DNA of 64,000 nucleotides, from positions 310,001-374,000 of the forward strand of contig NZ_VLKY01000004.1 in assembly GCF_007830155.1 (NCBI RefSeq), written 5' to 3'. The translations under genes and the position numbers were made by a program. Origin of the DNA: Pseudomonas duriflava. GTDB taxonomy: Bacteria; Pseudomonadota; Gammaproteobacteria; Pseudomonadales; Pseudomonadaceae. Each line of letters opens with the position of its first letter. Position 1 is the stretch's first letter. The notes beneath the pieces were generated by a model. The model saw only the letters and a program-made list of their open reading frames with translations. It ran no database searches and was not told where the DNA came from. This document shows positions 37,035 through 46,901 of this stretch, piece by piece.

Positions 37035-40000
37035 ATGACATCTGGAGTCGGAAAGCTCGCTGCAGGCGGGCTTGTTGTTCTGGCAGCACCTCTCCTTGCG
37101 TTGATCATACTTGTACCCATGAGTATCCCAATGCAGTTGCTGCTAGGAATAGCGGCCATTCTGTTCACGATGGTACTCAAGCGTAACCCGTCTCCTCACA
37201 TCACGCTGACGCTGGTGGTCATCTCGATCACCTTGTCGACGCGTTATCTCTATTGGCGAACTACGGAAACGCTGCATTTCAGTAATGGCGTCGAATGGGT
37301 GCTGGGAATCGGCCTCTATCTGGCCGAAGTCTACGCCTGGATTATTCTATTGTTAGGGTATTTCCAGAGCGCCTGGCCGCTCGAGCGTACGCCGAGTCGG
37401 TTACCCGCTGATACGGCGCTGTGGCCTACTGTCGACGTTTATATTCCGACCTATAACGAAAGCCTGAGCGTTGTGCAGGATACGATCCTGGCGGCGCAAA
37501 ATCTGAACTATCCCGCCGACAAACTTAAGATCTATGTGCTCGACGATGGCCGTCGCCCTGAGTTCGGCGCTTATGCGGCGGCAGCGGGCGTGGGATATCT
37601 GATTCGTCCGGACAACAATCATGCAAAGGCCGGTAATCTCAATCATGCACTGACAAAAACCAGTGGTGATCTGATCTGCATCTTTGATTGTGATCACGTG
37701 ACCACTCGGGTCTTTTTGCAAGCGACGGTTGGGCAGTTTCTTGATGATCCAAAATTGGCACTGGTTCAGACGCCTCACCATTTCTATTCACCGGACCCAT
37801 TCGAGCGCAACCTCAGTACGCAAGGCAAGGTGCCGAGTGAAGATGAGCTGTTCTACGGCCCGATCCAAAAAGGCAACGACCTGTGGAACGCCACATTCTT
37901 TTGTGGCTCCTGCGCCATCATTCGCCGCCGTGCCCTGGACGATACCGGTGGCTTTGCTGTCGAGACCGTTACTGAAGACGCCCACACGGCTTTGAAGCTG
38001 CAGCGCAAGGGCTGGAATACGGCGTTTATCAGCGTTCCCATGGCGGCCGGTCTAGCTACCGAGCGCCTGGCTCTTCATGTAGGACAGCGCATGCGCTGGG
38101 CGAGGGGCATGACGCAGATATTTCGTTTGGATAATCCGTTGCTTGGCCGCGGCCTGGCGCTCCCACAGCGGCTGTGCTACCTCAATGCCATGTTGCATTT
38201 CCAGTTCGCCCTGCCGCGGTTTGTCTTTTTGACTTCGCCGCTGGCCTTCCTGCTGTTGGGCCAGAACATCATTGCCGCGTCTGCACAGACAATTTTCGCC
38301 TATGCCTTGCCGCACCTCGTATTGTCCATCCTGACGAACGCCCGCATCCAGGGAAAGCATCGGCACTCATTCTGGGGGGAAATCTACGAAACGGTATTGG
38401 CTTTTCACCTGATCAAGCCAACCCTCTATACCTTGTTCAATCCCCGGCGCGGTAAGTTCAACGTGACGGATAAAGGGGATCTGCTGGACCGTGGTTTCTT
38501 CGACTTTCCAGTGGTCAAGCCTCATCTGATTACGGTGGGCTTCCTGTTGGCCGGAATTGTATTCGGCATCGTCAAGTACCAATGGATCGAGGCGATTCGT
38601 CCCGATTTGTTCACGTTGATACTCAATATCGGCTGGACAGTCTTCAACATGCTGATTTTGTTAGCCGCTATTGCGGCAGCGTTGGAGACACGCCAGGTTC
38701 GCCAAACCGTTCGCCTGGCAGTCAGCATGCCCATCATGATGTACCTTGCGGACGGACGCGTTCTTCACAGCGAGTCAGTTGATATTTCGATGGGGGGCGC
38801 ACGCCTGCGTTATAAAGGCAGCGAGCTGTCCGCTCAGGTCGAGCAGATCGAAATCCTTTACGGAGATTCGGCGCTGATTCTAGATACGGACATGGTCAAT
38901 GCCCAGAACGGTTACGTACAGTTGCGCTACAAGCCGCTCAGCATTACCCAGCGTCGGGCTTTGGTCGGTATCGTCATGGGCCGGCCCGATGCCTGGATCA
39001 AGAGTCATGCCGTCAAGGAGGATAATCCTCTTCTCTCGTTATGGAACGTGATCCGTTCTGGCGCTTTGCTGGTTCGTCGTCCCTCAAAGCGGGCCTCGCG
39101 CGCCAGGCGAGCGCCAAGCAAGGCCATGTGGGTTTTCCAGAAGCTAGCTCCGGTTGCGGCCTTGTTGCTTGTTGCTGTGCTGTGCGTCGTTTCCTTGCCT
39201 GCTCAGGCTCAAGAGGCGTTACTACCTCCTTTGCCAGCATTACCTCCGCTGAGTACTGATGCCGGTCCGTCCGCAGCGGCGGTAGTGTTGCCAAGTAGGG
39301 TTGAGTCGATCGGCTTTAGCAAGCTGGGTGTATCGGAGGCCTTGATGCTTAAGGGGCGCCGTGGCGAAGCGGGGGTGGGGTTTTCCATCAATCGCCAGCA
39401 GGTAGTAACCGCCGCCGTACTGCATCTGCGCCTGAGTTACTCCGATAAGCTGATTGCCGAGAACAGCACGCTGGAGGTTTCGATCAATGATGAGCCGGTA
39501 CAGAGCATTGCTCTGGTTCGCAGTGCCTCGTCGGGCATGGAAGTAGATATTCCCGTCAATCCGCTTTTATTACTGCCTTACAACCGGCTGAATCTTCGCC
39601 TCGATGCTCATTATGCGCAGCAGTGCGAAAATCCTTTGCATCCTTCCTTATGGGCACGAATCGACCCTACATCCAGTCTTGAGTTAACTCTCGAGCGCTT
39701 GCCAATCACCCGAGACCTGGGCCTGCTACCTGCGCCTTTTTTCGACGAAGCTGACATGAGTCGTCTGCGGCTGCCGGTCATTCTTCCTGAAAACCCCAGT
39801 ACCGGGGTGCTGGAAAGCGCGGCCGCCATCGCGTCATGGTTTGGCCTACAGGCGCGCTTCCGGGGCGCTGAGTTTCCAGTCAGCCTGAACGAGATCCCCT
39901 TGGGTAATGCTGTGCTCATTGGTACGGCAGACGCGCCCATCAACGGCGTAATGCTGCCTGAAATCAACGGACCGATGCTAGCCCTCGTGGATAATCCACG

Positions 40001-41411
40001 CGACCCTCTAGGCAAGCTTCTATTGGTTTTAGGCCGCAATGCCGCTGATGTCCGTATCGCCACTCAGCACCTGGTGCTGCACGCGGATCGCTTGAAAGGC
40101 GAGAGCGTTATGGCGTCATCATTCACGGTGCCTCCCCGTCAGCCATACGACGCGCCCCGCTGGCTTTCCAATGCGGTTACCCTCTTCGCCGACCTGGCCA
40201 ATCCAGAAGAGCTGGCCAGTGACAACCTGTTTCCCGGCGTCATTAACATCGGCTTTCGTGCTGCCCCGGATAATTTTCTGTGGGAAGGCGACAATATTCC
40301 CATGCGGATCCGCTTTCGCTTTCCTGAGGGGGAGTGGTATGACGCCAGTCGCTCTCGCCTGGACATTTCTCTGAATGGGCAGTATCTGAGCTCGGTCTCG
40401 GTGCTCAAGCCCGGCCTTTATGAAAAGCTGAAGACCTGGCTGGGCCACCCCAGCCGTCAGGAAGATGCTGTCGTGGAGATCCCCCCTTATCTGATCTATG
40501 GCGACAACCAGTTAGGGTTTTATTACAACCAGCAGGTCAGTAATACCGAGGACTGCACATTGGTCCTGCCAGACAAGGCGCACAGCTATATTGACGGTGA
40601 TTCGTCTATTGACCTGAGCGGCGCCCAGCATTTTTCCCAGCTGCCTAACTTGTCGTTCTTTGTCGGTGCAGGTTTTCCGTTTACGCGGCTGGCGGATCTT
40701 TCGCAAACAGCACTGATCTTGCCTGCTGCACCTCGCCCTGCAGAAATCGAGGCCTTACTCGAACTGATGGGGCGCTTTGGTGATGCTACCGGCTATCCAG
40801 TGCTTAGCGCGCGAGTGCTGCTGGGGACGGCTCGTTTGCAAGAGGTAGCCGATCGCGACTGGCTGGTCGTAGGCCAACTGGGTGAGCGGTTGGATCTGCA
40901 TACCCTTTTGCAGGGCTCGTCGTTCACGCTGGATAAAGGGCAGCTACGTATCGAGCTGTTAACAACGTCCGGCCTGCTCAAAACGACCTTGCTAGGTGAT
41001 TGGGATCGCCAACTAGACGCAGCTGATCGTACCTTGGCCGGTTATCGCGATTTCCAAGGGCTCGTCAGTCGGCAATCGCCGCTCAACACCAAGCGGGTCG
41101 TAGTCATGGCCTTGGCCAGTCAGGCCGAAAGTTTGCCCGACGTAGTTACGCGCTTGGGCAGCCCGGATTACAGCGCAAACATTCGTGGTGACCTGGCCCT
41201 TTTCGAGGCGGATGGTGAGGTGAAAAGTTTTCGTGCCGGCGAGCGCTTCACCTACGGCGAGCTGCCATGGTTCATGTATGTACGCTGGTTATTCAGCGAG
41301 CGCCCTCTGGTTCTAATGGGCCTGCTGCTGTTGGCGGCCGTGCTGGCCGCTATTGGACTTCACGCATTGCTCAAGGCGCGTGCCCATGAGCGGTTGAGCA
41401 AGGGGAAGTAG
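37035..41411 (+). CDS. bcsAB: Fused cellulose synthase BcsA-BcsB
   Basis: 1458-aa inner-membrane and periplasmic protein that polymerises UDP-glucose into beta-1,4-glucan and threads it out. Residues 1-~690 are BcsA: the GT2 core has Asp170-Asp171 (VLDDGRRPEF), Asp218/Asp220 (FDCDHV), the TED base 313-315 and QRMRW 351-355; the PilZ c-di-GMP site is R556xxxR560 and D583xSxGG. From about residue 698 a second signal-like helix (LAPVAALLLVAVLCVVS) opens BcsB, which ends in its own C-terminal anchor helix. The two are one uninterrupted frame, as in the AcsAB of acetic-acid bacteria. An in-frame ATG at 39126 (residue 698) could give separate BcsB, but its upstream AAGG is weak. Confidence 0.95.
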   Translation: MTSGVGKLAAGGLVVLAAPLLALIILVPMSIPMQLLLGIAAILFTMVLKRNPSPHITLTLVVISITLSTRYLYWRTTETLHFSNGVEWVLGIGLYLAEVYAWIILLLGYFQSAWPLERTPSRLPADTALWPTVDVYIPTYNESLSVVQDTILAAQNLNYPADKLKIYVLDDGRRPEFGAYAAAAGVGYLIRPDNNHAKAGNLNHALTKTSGDLICIFDCDHVTTRVFLQATVGQFLDDPKLALVQTPHHFYSPDPFERNLSTQGKVPSEDELFYGPIQKGNDLWNATFFCGSCAIIRRRALDDTGGFAVETVTEDAHTALKLQRKGWNTAFISVPMAAGLATERLALHVGQRMRWARGMTQIFRLDNPLLGRGLALPQRLCYLNAMLHFQFALPRFVFLTSPLAFLLLGQNIIAASAQTIFAYALPHLVLSILTNARIQGKHRHSFWGEIYETVLAFHLIKPTLYTLFNPRRGKFNVTDKGDLLDRGFFDFPVVKPHLITVGFLLAGIVFGIVKYQWIEAIRPDLFTLILNIGWTVFNMLILLAAIAAALETRQVRQTVRLAVSMPIMMYLADGRVLHSESVDISMGGARLRYKGSELSAQVEQIEILYGDSALILDTDMVNAQNGYVQLRYKPLSITQRRALVGIVMGRPDAWIKSHAVKEDNPLLSLWNVIRSGALLVRRPSKRASRARRAPSKAMWVFQKLAPVAALLLVAVLCVVSLPAQAQEALLPPLPALPPLSTDAGPSAAAVVLPSRVESIGFSKLGVSEALMLKGRRGEAGVGFSINRQQVVTAAVLHLRLSYSDKLIAENSTLEVSINDEPVQSIALVRSASSGMEVDIPVNPLLLLPYNRLNLRLDAHYAQQCENPLHPSLWARIDPTSSLELTLERLPITRDLGLLPAPFFDEADMSRLRLPVILPENPSTGVLESAAAIASWFGLQARFRGAEFPVSLNEIPLGNAVLIGTADAPINGVMLPEINGPMLALVDNPRDPLGKLLLVLGRNAADVRIATQHLVLHADRLKGESVMASSFTVPPRQPYDAPRWLSNAVTLFADLANPEELASDNLFPGVINIGFRAAPDNFLWEGDNIPMRIRFRFPEGEWYDASRSRLDISLNGQYLSSVSVLKPGLYEKLKTWLGHPSRQEDAVVEIPPYLIYGDNQLGFYYNQQVSNTEDCTLVLPDKAHSYIDGDSSIDLSGAQHFSQLPNLSFFVGAGFPFTRLADLSQTALILPAAPRPAEIEALLELMGRFGDATGYPVLSARVLLGTARLQEVADRDWLVVGQLGERLDLHTLLQGSSFTLDKGQLRIELLTTSGLLKTTLLGDWDRQLDAADRTLAGYRDFQGLVSRQSPLNTKRVVVMALASQAESLPDVVTRLGSPDYSANIRGDLALFEADGEVKSFRAGERFTYGELPWFMYVRWLFSERPLVLMGLLLLAAVLAAIGLHALLKARAHERLSKGK

Positions 41412-41413
41412 TC

Positions 41414-44400
41414 ATGCTGAAGTACCCCATGAAAACCTTATCAATTGCCATCATCTGCACACTGAGCGGCTTTGCACAGGCTAACCTGCCTGCGGCTGGC
41501 GTGACGGCGCAGGGCGTAGAGGTACTGTTGAAGCAGGCCAGTTTTTGGCAGGACCGTAATCGTCTCGACATGGCGCGACAGGCGCTGGACCGTGCCCTGC
41601 AAGTGGACCCATCCTCCGAGGAGGTCCTGTATCGACAAGCGCTTCTGGCCCTGAACAATGATAAAGCAGCCTATGACGGGTGGCTTCAACGTCTGCAACG
41701 CTTGAATCCTGCCAGTCCGCGTATAGCGGCGTTGCAGAATCAGGTGAAAACGCAGGCGCTGGACCGTAGCGTGCTTCCCCAGATCCGTCAGTTGGCCCAG
41801 GCGGGAAAAACAGACGAGGCGGTAACCCGTTACAAGACACTGCTCCAGGGGAATCCTCCACCTGAGGATCTTGCGCTCGAGTATTACCAAACACTGTCCG
41901 GAACTCAGGCGAACTGGGATGAGGGACGGGCAGGGCTTGAACAGCAGGTACGGCAGAAGCCAGGGGATGTGAAGGCACGGCTGGCCTTGGCTGAGGCGCT
42001 AACCTACCGCGATGATACGCGGCGACAAGGTATTGTGCAGTTGGCTGAATTAGCCGTGGCCACACCCGAGGCGCGCAAGCCTTGGCGGCAGGCATTGCTC
42101 TGGCTAGGGGCGGAACCGGGCGATCAAGCGCTCTATGCACGTTATGCCCAGGCCCATCCAGACGACAGCGATGTGGTACAGCATTTTCAGGCGGCGCTTG
42201 AAACGCAAGCCGATAACGCAAAAGGCCAGATGCGCGCCGCAGCTTTTAAAGACCTCAATGCCGGCCGGCTCGATACTGCCGCACGACACTTTCAGCAGGC
42301 CTTGCAGGAAAATCCGCAGGATGCCGAAGCCTGGGGCGGGCTGGGCATCATTCAATTACGCGCACAGGACTACACGGCAGCACAGCGCAGCCTGCAGCGT
42401 GCCAGTGAGTTGGACCCGACTCAGCGCGCTCGTTGGGCGGAGGCGCTCGGGACGGCCGATTTCTATGGCCGACTGGCAGCGGTACGCAATCTGCGAGATA
42501 AGGGTCGCCTGATGGAGGCGGAGCAACAAGGCCGCGCTCTGACACAAGCCAGCGGTGAGCAAGGGCGGGCGGGCAAGCTGCTTTATGGCGACATCCTGTT
42601 GCGTAACAGCAAGGCAGCCGAGGCTGAAGCGCTTTATCAGTCGTTGCTAAAGGCACGTCCGAATGACACTGCTGCCGGCCTGGGCCTGTACAACAGCTAT
42701 GTCATGCAGCAGCGTACGACCGAAGCGCTGGCCTTACTCAAACAAAATCCTGCGCTGGCCAAGCAGGCGGCTGACAGTCTTGAGCAAGTCGAAGCACAGG
42801 CGCTGAGCGAGCGCGCCCGCAAGGCATCGGTAGCCGGAAATAACGAGCAGGCGTTGAAACTCTACGCTCAGGCCTTGGCTGTTGCGCCTAACAGTCCGTG
42901 GATTCGACTGGCCTACGCACGGTTGCTGCATAATTCTGACCCAGTGCAAGCCCAGGCCCTGATGACGCCCGACACGCAGCGTAACGATCCTGAGGCTTTG
43001 CATGCCGCTGCGGTCTTCGCTATTGAACAGGCACGATGGGAAGATGCTCAGCGTTATATTCAGCGCATCCCTTTGCCGGCTCGTACGCCTGAGATGATGC
43101 AGCTCGTCTCACGTACTGAAATCAACAGTCGGATCGCCCAAGTACGCCGTGTAGTAGCCGCGGGCAATGCTATACAGGCGCGTCAGGCGCTCCGTGAGCT
43201 TTACGATAACGCACCGGCCGATCTGGCCGGACGAGGTGCCGTCGCTCAGGCGCTGGCGGATATGGGGCAGATCGCCCAGGCCCTGACCTTGGTGCAAGGG
43301 TTCGCGCGGGATGATGGCCGTCAGCCGGTCACTCATTATGTACCGGTCGTTTCGGTACTGAGTCAGGCGGGGCAGGCGGCCGAAGCCGATCTTTTGTTAC
43401 ACCAACTGGAGCGTCGGGGCCGGTTGTCTGCGGTTGATGAGGCCAGTCTGGTCGGGTTGCGCCGCGGGTTGGCCGTCAATCAGGCGGACTGGCTGCGCAA
43501 GCGTGGCGACAAGGCCGGCGCCTACGACACGCTTATGGCTGCGCTTGCGCAGTCACCACGTGATCCGGATTTGCTGCTGGCCATGGGGCGTTTGTATGAC
43601 AGTGGCCATATGCCCAAGGAAGCACTGGCCGTTTATGACTATGTACTGACCCAGACGCCTACCAACGAGGATGCGGTAAAAGGCGGTGTGAATGCAGCAC
43701 TCGCTTTAAACGACTCTGCGAGGGCCTCGGCTATTCTCAAGCGCTCCGGGCGAGCGGATGACGCCACATCGTTGTATCTGTCAGCCCGTATTGCTCAGGC
43801 GGAAGGGCGGACAGGTGATGCTTTAGGGTTGCTCCAGGCTGCCCAGCGTAAACAGCTATCACAAGGGAGGAGTCTGGTTCAGAGCGAACGCTCTTCGCCG
43901 CTTGATCCAAGCAATCCGTTCCGCAAGGAATACAGCGTAAGTAACGTATCCGTCCCGCTGAGGGTGGCCGATGCCGGAGCAGATACCGCAGTGCCGGGAT
44001 ATTTGCGTCAGCAGGGTGAGGTAGCGCTTCAACCGGCGGATCCATTGTTGATCGATATTCAGCGTACCCTCGCCGATCTGCAGGAGCAGAGGGTGCCTGT
44101 CATGAGTGCAGGGATGAATATTCGTGCACGGGGTGGCGATACCGGGCTCAGCCGCCTGACGGAAGTCAATGCGCCGCTGGCCTTTTCCCTGGTTCCGTTT
44201 GGCAATACCCGGCTCGACTTAACGGTAACGCCTGTCTCTATCAGCGCTGGGTCCATTGAGGGCGATACGGCCAACCGCTTTGGAACAAGTGCGCTCTACC
44301 GGCAGGCTGCGTTCAGTTTCGAAGACAAGGTCACGACACGTTTCCTTGAAAGCGTAAATTACAGTACGACTACGATGACTGCGGCAGATCGGCTTAAAGC

Positions 44401-45388
44401 CGCTCAGAGCGTCCGCGATGAGTTGTTAAGTGCAGATCAGAACAATGCCTTAGGTGCTCAAGGGCAAGCATTTCTGGATAAGCTTGTTAATAACAAAGCC
44501 AGTACGCTGCTCGCTCCTTATGCGCCGGGCTCCCAGTCCGATTCGGGGGTGGCGCTCAATGTGGCGCTCCGAAACGAACGTTTCCAGGGTGATATTGGTA
44601 GTACGCCGCTTGGGTTCGAAAAGCAGAACATCGTAGGGGGCTTCAAGTGGACGCCCAAGATTGGTGAGGACGGAAAGTTATCTCTTGGAGTTGAACGGCG
44701 AGCTGTGACCGATAGCGTCTTGTCGTATGCAGGCACCAAAGATCCGCTGACCGGCAAGAGCTGGGGTGGAGTTACCAAGACGGGCGTTACGGCTGAATAC
44801 GCTTATGACGATGGCGATACCGGGGCCTACGTTGGCGGCAACTATCATCTTTATCGTGGTGACAACGTGGCCAATAACGCAGCCTTGGGCCTGCATGCTG
44901 GAGCCTATGTAAGACCTGTGCGCGAGCAGGACCGGGAACTGAAGACTGGGATTCACTTGGGCTGGAGCAGTTTTGACAAGAACCTGAGCGGTTACACGCT
45001 AGGTCATGGGGGCTATTTCAGTCCGGAGAACTACGTAGGCGTCTCCTTTCCTGTCGAATATACCGCTAAGTACGGCAGCAAATGGAACCTGAAACTCAAT
45101 GCAGCGCCTGGCTTCCAGGCCTTTACGCAGGCGAGTGAAGACTATTTCCCGACCGAGCAGGGGCTTCAGTCAGCAATGGCGTTCCTTGAACAGCAGGGCT
45201 ATGTGAGCGCTTCCAAATATAAGGGCAGTAGTGACAGCGGCCTGGCTTTGAGCGCAGGGGCAAAGCTCGAATACAGCCTGGGCAAGCAAACCAAAGTGGG
45301 CGGCGCCGTCAGCTACGATACATTTGGCGATTACTCCGAGACCACTGGGCAAATCTATCTGAAACACAACCTGGAGAACCTGCCGTAA
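41414..45388 (+). CDS. bcsC: Cellulose synthase outer-membrane subunit BcsC
   Basis: 1324-aa export protein. Signal peptide MLKYPMKTLSIAIICTLSGFAQA, then a long array of TPR helices filling roughly residues 30-850 (for example LNAGRLDTAARHFQQALQENP) that scaffold the periplasm, and a C-terminal BCSC_C beta-barrel from about residue 960 (FGNTRLDLTVTPVSI onward) ending with a strand (TGQIYLKHNLENLP) through which the glucan leaves. Length fits BcsC. It starts two bases after the bcsAB stop, and its TAA shares a base with the bcsD ATG. Confidence 0.95.
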   Translation: MLKYPMKTLSIAIICTLSGFAQANLPAAGVTAQGVEVLLKQASFWQDRNRLDMARQALDRALQVDPSSEEVLYRQALLALNNDKAAYDGWLQRLQRLNPASPRIAALQNQVKTQALDRSVLPQIRQLAQAGKTDEAVTRYKTLLQGNPPPEDLALEYYQTLSGTQANWDEGRAGLEQQVRQKPGDVKARLALAEALTYRDDTRRQGIVQLAELAVATPEARKPWRQALLWLGAEPGDQALYARYAQAHPDDSDVVQHFQAALETQADNAKGQMRAAAFKDLNAGRLDTAARHFQQALQENPQDAEAWGGLGIIQLRAQDYTAAQRSLQRASELDPTQRARWAEALGTADFYGRLAAVRNLRDKGRLMEAEQQGRALTQASGEQGRAGKLLYGDILLRNSKAAEAEALYQSLLKARPNDTAAGLGLYNSYVMQQRTTEALALLKQNPALAKQAADSLEQVEAQALSERARKASVAGNNEQALKLYAQALAVAPNSPWIRLAYARLLHNSDPVQAQALMTPDTQRNDPEALHAAAVFAIEQARWEDAQRYIQRIPLPARTPEMMQLVSRTEINSRIAQVRRVVAAGNAIQARQALRELYDNAPADLAGRGAVAQALADMGQIAQALTLVQGFARDDGRQPVTHYVPVVSVLSQAGQAAEADLLLHQLERRGRLSAVDEASLVGLRRGLAVNQADWLRKRGDKAGAYDTLMAALAQSPRDPDLLLAMGRLYDSGHMPKEALAVYDYVLTQTPTNEDAVKGGVNAALALNDSARASAILKRSGRADDATSLYLSARIAQAEGRTGDALGLLQAAQRKQLSQGRSLVQSERSSPLDPSNPFRKEYSVSNVSVPLRVADAGADTAVPGYLRQQGEVALQPADPLLIDIQRTLADLQEQRVPVMSAGMNIRARGGDTGLSRLTEVNAPLAFSLVPFGNTRLDLTVTPVSISAGSIEGDTANRFGTSALYRQAAFSFEDKVTTRFLESVNYSTTTMTAADRLKAAQSVRDELLSADQNNALGAQGQAFLDKLVNNKASTLLAPYAPGSQSDSGVALNVALRNERFQGDIGSTPLGFEKQNIVGGFKWTPKIGEDGKLSLGVERRAVTDSVLSYAGTKDPLTGKSWGGVTKTGVTAEYAYDDGDTGAYVGGNYHLYRGDNVANNAALGLHAGAYVRPVREQDRELKTGIHLGWSSFDKNLSGYTLGHGGYFSPENYVGVSFPVEYTAKYGSKWNLKLNAAPGFQAFTQASEDYFPTEQGLQSAMAFLEQQGYVSASKYKGSSDSGLALSAGAKLEYSLGKQTKVGGAVSYDTFGDYSETTGQIYLKHNLENLP

Positions 45389-45849
45389 TGCAGCCCAAGG
45401 ATATTGAACAGGCCACTCTCGCGTATTTCATGGAGTGCCGCGGACAAGGGCAATGGAGCAAATTCATCCTGATCTTGATTGGTGAAATGTACCGGTCGGC
45501 AGGCAGTGCAGATGCCCAAGGCTTTTTGCGCCTCGTTGGTAGCCGTCTGCATGACACCTTGGGACTGGCCGAACAACCTACCCTTGAAGCGCTGGAAGCA
45601 ACGCTTAACGAGCAGTGGCGCGCCATGGACTGGGGATGGGTACGACTCACTCTACAAGGGCAGGGGATCGAAATTACCCATGGGGCTTATCCGGTTCTTG
45701 AGGCCTCTGAGCAATGGACGCAAAGTATCAGCGCCGTTCTGGAAGGGCTGTATGAAAGCCTTTTTCAAGCACAGGGAGAGGAAACACGGTTACAGGTGCG
45801 CCTGGTAGAAAATCTGTCCGGTGCGTTGGTGTTCCGCTGTGCAAGTTAA
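45388..45849 (+). CDS. bcsD: Cellulose synthase subunit D
   Basis: 153-aa periplasmic subunit of type I cellulose operons. In Komagataeibacter BcsD forms an octameric ring that organises glucan chains into ordered ribbons. Visible here are ATLAYFMECRGQGQWSKFI at the start and GALVFRC at the end; the length (about 155) agrees with the family. ATG 45388 overlaps the bcsC stop (TAATG). Its presence suggests ordered, crystalline cellulose rather than the loose kind made by type II operons with BcsE/F/G, none of which occur here. Confidence 0.88.
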   Translation: MQPKDIEQATLAYFMECRGQGQWSKFILILIGEMYRSAGSADAQGFLRLVGSRLHDTLGLAEQPTLEALEATLNEQWRAMDWGWVRLTLQGQGIEITHGAYPVLEASEQWTQSISAVLEGLYESLFQAQGEETRLQVRLVENLSGALVFRCAS

Positions 45850-46861
45850 ATTGCTGTTTGGCCTGCTGATAGCAGGACTGCCTCTGGCGGAGGCTGCCGA
45901 CGTTGTAAGCTGTCAGGAAGGCTGGGCGCTGTATCGAGAGCGTTTCGTGACGCCCGAGGGGCGAGTGGTTGACACGGGTAACAAGGGCATCAGCCATTCG
46001 GAAGGGCAGGGCTATGCACTTTTGATGGCCGAGGCTGCAGGCGACCGGAAGGCATTCGACCGTCTCTGGCAGTGGACAAAGCAGACACTTCGCCGCCAGG
46101 ATCAGCTGTTTTCCTGGAAATACGACCCTCAGGCAACCCCAGCTATAGCCGATCGCAACAATGCTACTGATGGTGACCTGCTTATTGCCTGGGCTTTACT
46201 GCGAGCGGGCGAGCAGTGGAGCGACGCCAGGTATACCAGGGCAGCCGCTGGGATTCGGCAGAGCATTGCGACGCACCTGGTTGTCACTCGTAAAGGCTAT
46301 ACAGTATTGCTGCCTGGTCTGGAAGGTTTCAGTCGCGACGGCGATACAGTGGTTAATCTTTCATATTGGATCTTTCCGGCCTTGCAGGCGTTTGCACGTG
46401 TCGACCCAGCCGGCCCATGGCGCACTCTGTTCAATGATGGACAGCGCCTGCTCAAAACAGCACAGTTTGGCGAGAGCCGGCTGCCCACGGATTGGGTCAC
46501 GCTTACCGTCAAGGGGCATTTGCAGCCAGCGCAGGGATGGCCGCCACGGTTCGGCTTTGATGCCGTGCGCATTCCTCTCTACGGTACATGGGCTGGAATC
46601 GGTCAGAATGGAGAGTGGTCTGCCATCCAGCATTTCTGGCACAGCCGGAAAGACGCTTCACCGCCGGCCTGGGTTGATGTCTATAGCCGTGAGGCAGCGC
46701 CTTATCCTACCTCGTGGGGCGTGCTGGGGATTCGCGCCTTGGTAGACGGGCAGCCGCTACCGCTGCAGCGTGACACACTGCTAAAGGAAGACTATTACTC
46801 GTCTTCGCTTCTGATGCTTAGCCAGCTTGCCCAAGGGGCCTGTACGGCAGACGTGTCCTGA
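45821..46861 (+). CDS. bcsZ: Endo-1,4-beta-glucanase of the cellulose operon, GH8
   Basis: Periplasmic glycosidase of family GH8 that trims nascent glucan and is needed for normal cellulose export. The proton donor Glu is in HSEGQGYALLMAE and the base Asp in NNATDGDLLIAWALL; both are intact. A signal peptide (VKLLFGLLIAGLPLAEA) precedes the mature protein. The GTG at 45821 gives 346 aa; a GTG at 45839 within the bcsD end is an equally good start for the signal peptide, and neither has a clear ribosome binding site because the gene overlaps bcsD. It is the last gene of the operon. Confidence 0.93.
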   Translation: MRWCSAVQVKLLFGLLIAGLPLAEAADVVSCQEGWALYRERFVTPEGRVVDTGNKGISHSEGQGYALLMAEAAGDRKAFDRLWQWTKQTLRRQDQLFSWKYDPQATPAIADRNNATDGDLLIAWALLRAGEQWSDARYTRAAAGIRQSIATHLVVTRKGYTVLLPGLEGFSRDGDTVVNLSYWIFPALQAFARVDPAGPWRTLFNDGQRLLKTAQFGESRLPTDWVTLTVKGHLQPAQGWPPRFGFDAVRIPLYGTWAGIGQNGEWSAIQHFWHSRKDASPPAWVDVYSREAAPYPTSWGVLGIRALVDGQPLPLQRDTLLKEDYYSSSLLMLSQLAQGACTADVS

Positions 46862-46865
46862 GTTA

Positions 46866-46894
46866 TCAGCCGCCAGCCTATAGGTGGCGGCTGA
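46866..46894. terminator. Hairpin ending the cellulose operon
   Basis: TCAGCCGCCA / TGGCGGCTGA, ten perfect pairs with a nine-base loop, four bases after the bcsZ stop and seven before the dgt stop. On the plus strand TGTTCTTTC follows, so it can end bcs transcription and perhaps serve dgt too. Confidence 0.75.
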
Positions 46895-46901
46895 TGTTCT
46901 T

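Noticed and set aside
41481..42221. 246-aa minus-strand frame in bcsC
   Set aside because: Opposite-strand shadow of the TPR region; proline- and arginine-rich composition typical of non-coding frames.
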